64,000 nucleotides of DNA, taken from Eulemur rufifrons. Lineage: Eukaryota; Chordata; Mammalia; Primates; Lemuridae. The stretch spans positions 51,009,501 to 51,073,500 of the forward strand of contig NC_090990.1 in assembly GCF_041146395.1 (NCBI RefSeq), written 5' to 3'. Position 1 is the stretch's first letter. Each line of letters starts with the position of its first letter. Position numbers and translations under genes: made by a program. Below the pieces are notes generated by a model. That model was not told the origin of the DNA and made no database searches. It saw only the letters and a list, made by a program, of their open reading frames with translations. Positions 60,084-64,000 of this stretch are shown here, in pieces.

Positions 60084-63000
60084 TGTATTTAAATATATTT
60101 TAGAAAAACCACAGTATTACAATATCAATATTTAATATGCACGTTAAAGTGCTAGACATACTCCATCCAGAGAATAAAGATTAAAATGTAAAAGATTGAG
60201 ATCTTTTTTGAAGTATACACACAACATGAATTATATAGATATAAAAGAAACCTCAGTGTGGGGATTATAACAAAAGTGTTCACTCCCCCCATCCCTTCAT
60301 AGTTTATCTTCTAGTCAAGGCCCAACCCCAAGAGGTTGGTTACCTTAGGAACCATCTCTCTAGTCCAATCTGGATGTGGTCCCTTAGGCCTTCCTGGCTA
60401 GAAATCAGCCCCTTTCCTTTTTTCTCCCCTCTCCATTAGCATTTATTGGTAAGTCAGTTTTAGTACAGCAGGTATAAGAAGAGTACTCTGTATATCCACC
60501 ACATGGCCCTGGCTGGAAGGCCAGCATCTGCTGTCCCACTCAGTCCCTGCTTAATGACTAACTTTCTGATGTAAGGGGGAAGGAAGCACCTCTTCTCCCT
60601 AGGAAATGGATGCCATTCCAACCTTATAAAACTATTGTCTGTTAGTGTTTGTTAACTTTACCCTATTGTCTTGAAATTAGGACATACTTAATTTCAGGTA
60701 TGTTTTTATCTTTTAAAAAGTACTTTTTCACCTCCAGCCAGTCTCCCTTTAGCTTATGCAGACATGATTGCCCCTTTTTTTGTTACAGTGCTTAGACAGC
60801 TCATTTCTTAAAGCACAATCTGTAATATATAGTGCACATTCCTGTATTATTATTCGTCTTGTACTATGCTCATTTTCCTTATTCCTCACAGTCTGTCAAC
60901 CCAGCACATCTTATTTCACACTACAACAGGATGTTGTATACTTAACCTAAAGTTAGGTTTCGAGGAAGGCAGTATGTATGCATATGTACCTGAAGGGCAC
61001 TGTAATGTGGTGAGTCAGACTGCCTGGGTTCTTCCTAATTCAGCAGTACTACTGATTTCAACATGTGACTTTGGATACATTACTTAACATTGTTAATCTT
61101 CAGTTGTTACTACAAGAATAATACAGTTAAGGCATTTAGCTAATGTCCGGCATGTGATAATCACTAAATAAATCTTAGTAGTTATATGATTTGTAAGATT
61201 CTCAAAGAGGTCTGTACTCTACAACTGTGAAAATCCACAACTGGACCCGTAATTTTCTCTTTGTGCTCCTTTATTTGTGTACTCTTAACACTTATGTGAA
61301 TCGGAATAAAACACTGTGCCAGTTTATTCTGATGTTTCAATTTTTAAGTTGAAGAAAGTCCCTTAGTACCTGGTAGAATGCAGACTTTTGATAATATAAG
61401 CTAATGAGAGATTCTCTGGAACAGGTGACTGATAGCTCCTAGTATAATGATGTACTGTTGACCAAGTTTTACTCATCTTTAAGCCTTTTTTTAGAAGAAA
61501 AGAACAGAATATTTGCTTTAGGGATATTAATACTATTTATAGCATCAGAATTTGGGGGTGCAAAGACAGAAATCTGTGATGAACTAGCTTAGACAAAATG
61601 AAGGCTCATGGAATTTTATTAAGGGAGGAATATATCTAGTCCTCAGGGACTCAGGTGCCACCAGAATATTTTTCTACATGGTTGGCTTTTTTCAGACCAA
61701 CATATTTCATAAAATGCTGTTATTTCCTTAGTCTCCCACATTTACTGCTTGGGACAGTCTGTGTTTCTTTCTTTAGCTTGTGTTGATAAAATTTCAGAAA
61801 CAAACCACAGACAAGTTTAGGTCACTTGCCTATTCTAAACCTATAGCCAGGGAATGCACTGATCCCAATTGTGTTAGAAACTATGGTCCAGGAAGGGAGT
61901 TTTCAATCAAAATAGATGCTTAGAATGGAGGAAAGAACATTTCCTGGGAGAAGATGAGTGTAGAAGTAGAAGAGAGTAGGAAAACATTGGGGAGGAGATT
62001 AACAATAAATAATCCTTACATGGTACTTGTTTACGCTTGTTAAATCTTTAAATACTTCAGTTAGCATAAAGTAGGGACACAATAAATGCTACTTCAATTT
62101 GAAACAGAATTCCTCAGCAAAATTGATTCTGGTTTTTATTCTAGCTGTAGCTTAGTGTTTGCCGCAAGATCTTTATGCCTTAGATCAAATATGATATCTT
62201 TCATACTACTGTCAAGCTCCAACTTGTATTCTTCACGGTAATGATTGTTTTTTCCTTGCTGCTTACTAAATTGATATTGGGTGACAGGTTAAGTTACAAG
62301 TTTGATACCTAATAATATTAAGCAAACATTTTGATGGAACGGGCAAGAGTATCTTGTTTACACATGATAGAACCCATCTAAAAATAACTTTGACTAAAAA
62401 GAAACTTTATTAGAAGTTACATGAATGTGTAACTGGGTCCCAGGAATATATGGAACCAGGGATTCAGCATTGCTATAACCTCCGTCACTGCTAACCCCTG
62501 GTAAAATCTCATTGATTTCTTCTGCAGGATCTCTTCAGTTTTTTTCTTTTCCACAACTACTAATTTAATTGAGGTTCTGATCATACTACAGGTGAATGTG
62601 TAGTGAATGATAACAGTAGATTCCTACCTAGATCAGTCTCCTTGGCAAACCAAATCTCTGCCTACCTAAGTTTATGCTGAACATTTTATTGTGTGTATAA
62701 TTTCCCCCAAGCCCTCCCATAGTGTTAATAACTGTTCAAAGCTACTCTTAAATTCAGTCAAAAGTAGAGTATAACATATCTCTTAGAAACTAGATAAAAC
62801 TAGACAAAGTAAGTAAAAATGCCAACCCTGACTTTCAGTAATCTGTAGTTGATCTTTCCGTAATCAATGGATGGCCTTCTGAAATGCTATTTTTTTTTTA
62901 GTTACTATAGATGGTATGTCTGCTGTAATCGGAGTGACCTGATTATTCATTTTTGTTTCTATACCTGTACATTTGTCATTTCCTCTGACTTGAATGGCTT

Positions 63001-63892
63001 TTCTCCATCTGTGCCAGTTCTGCTGCTTTTTCTAATTTGAGCATTTCTCTTCTAAAGGCACTGCAATCAGGCCACTTTTGAGTCTCTCTGTTCTCTGCTT
63101 AGTCAATATTGGAGGTGTTGCTGAATTTTTCTTTGAGAAATGAATTTTTATAAAGTGAGTCACACTTCTCTGTGTATCCAAGAGCAAAAAATCTTGATCT
63201 AACTATGGGTATCAGAGATTCTACCTTCCTGATAGTGGTTTAAAAAAAAATCCTTTTCATGCAGCTAGTATGTCACCTATCCTTTTGTCAGATAATTGAG
63301 CTGGATGTCATATGATAAGTATATCATATGTCACATGATAAGCTTTATTAAAGATAATATTCAAGCTTTATTACCTTCCACTGGAAAGGCTGCTTTGCAA
63401 GTATCTTATCCTAGACCTGTGAGATAAATGTTTCTCAAGGTAGTCCCATAGCAGCAGCAACAGCATCACCTGAGACTTTTTAAAAATGCAGATTCTTAGG
63501 CTTCACTTACATCAGAAACTCTGGAGTGAGGCCCAGCAGCCTACATTAATTAGCCCTTTAGGTGATTTTAATGCCCTTGAATAAGACAGACCAATGGTAG
63601 AGAGCCTAAGGGCATTTATTTGATTGATAATCTACCTCTTTTCTTAGAGTGAACCAAGTGCCATCAGAAGACAAGTTCAAAATAGAGTGCTGCCATTTAA
63701 TTGACTGTGTGGCCTCAAAGTATCAGTTAACACAACTGTAAAAATTAGAGGTAGTAGTAACATGTATTTAGAATAGTTTTGAGGATGAAATAAATAAGAA
63801 ATAAGAAAATGAATTCTTAAGACTTATGTAAATGTTAGTTGCAAACTGTTAGGCTAAAGTGTTTTTCCTGTTTGGGCTCTTATTCATACTAG
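60084..63892. other. MIER1 intron with small old repeats
   Basis: MIR-like text at about 60995-61185 (GACTGCCTGGGTTCTTCCTA) and about 63650-63850 (TTGACTGTGTGGCCTCAAAG). A MER5-like element lies at about 63428-63600 (ATGCAGATTCTTAGGCTTCA). The next expected MIER1 exon (starting with codons for EGDMPIHELL) was looked for and not found, so it probably lies beyond 64000. Confidence 0.55.
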
Positions 63893-63895
63893 TGA

Positions 63896-64000
63896 TTTTA
63901 TTTTATTTTATTTTATTTTATTTTATTTTATTTTTTGAGACAGAGTCTCACTCTGTCACATTATGTAGAGTGTCGTGGTATCAGCCTAGCTCACAGCAAC
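63896..64000 (-). repeat. (TTTTA)n tail and start of a minus-strand strepsirrhine Alu, cut by the window end
   Basis: Eight or so TTTTA units lead into TTTTTTGAGACAGAGTCTCA and CAGCCTAGCTCACAGCAAC, which is the reversed lemur Alu right arm (GTTGCTGTGAGCTAGGCTG). Confidence 0.93.

Overview
The window looks like nuclear DNA from a strepsirrhine primate, most likely a Malagasy lemur. It is AT-rich, intron-dominated and full of mammalian repeats (Alu, L1, L2, MIR, MaLR, Tigger, MER5). Many Alus carry the strepsirrhine signature: an inter-monomer stretch reading AGAAAGAAATTAT...CAACTAAAAATATATATAGAAAAAATTAG, written here only in part, and a 3' arm ending GAGCTAGGCTGACGCC. No prokaryotic features, CRISPR arrays or tRNA/rRNA genes were seen.

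Two protein genes sit head to head. On the minus strand is the 5' half of DNAI4 (WDR78), an axonemal dynein intermediate chain. Six coding exons, at 34487-34441, 24064-23893, 7393-7209, 5732-5620, 4403-4250 and 1115-976, join in one open frame with AG/GT boundaries. The gene runs off the left edge, so the WD-repeat part lies outside. On the plus strand is the 5' part of MIER1, an ELM2-SANT/HDAC corepressor. Its exons are a distal first exon in a CpG island (CDS 34806-34872), a possible exon 35926-36026, exon '3A' 38780-38856, a proximal first exon in a second CpG island (CDS 40309-40317), a 25-nt exon 50032-50056 and an acidic-domain exon 55986-56131. The gene continues off the right edge. The two start codons face away from each other across about 320 bp of CpG-rich DNA, a probable bidirectional promoter.

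By region: 1-34 kb is DNAI4 intron and exon. The 16.5-kb second intron (7.4-23.9 kb) is mostly nested L1 copies on the minus strand, with a complete MaLR element, MLT1 and other LTRs inserted. The first intron (24-34.4 kb) is mostly L2-derived, with a pair of related LTRs and a palindromic mini-mariner. 34.4-41 kb holds the promoters. 41-64 kb is MIER1 intron with scattered Alus, a young L1 tail, a recent 127-bp tandem duplication, a Tigger element and a long L2 remnant.

The most interesting observation is at 35926-36055. It is a remnant of a CR1/L2-type LINE reverse transcriptase whose ancestral frame is exactly the frame entered from the MIER1 distal first exon, and it is bounded by plausible splice sites. 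It may be a coding exon made from a transposon.
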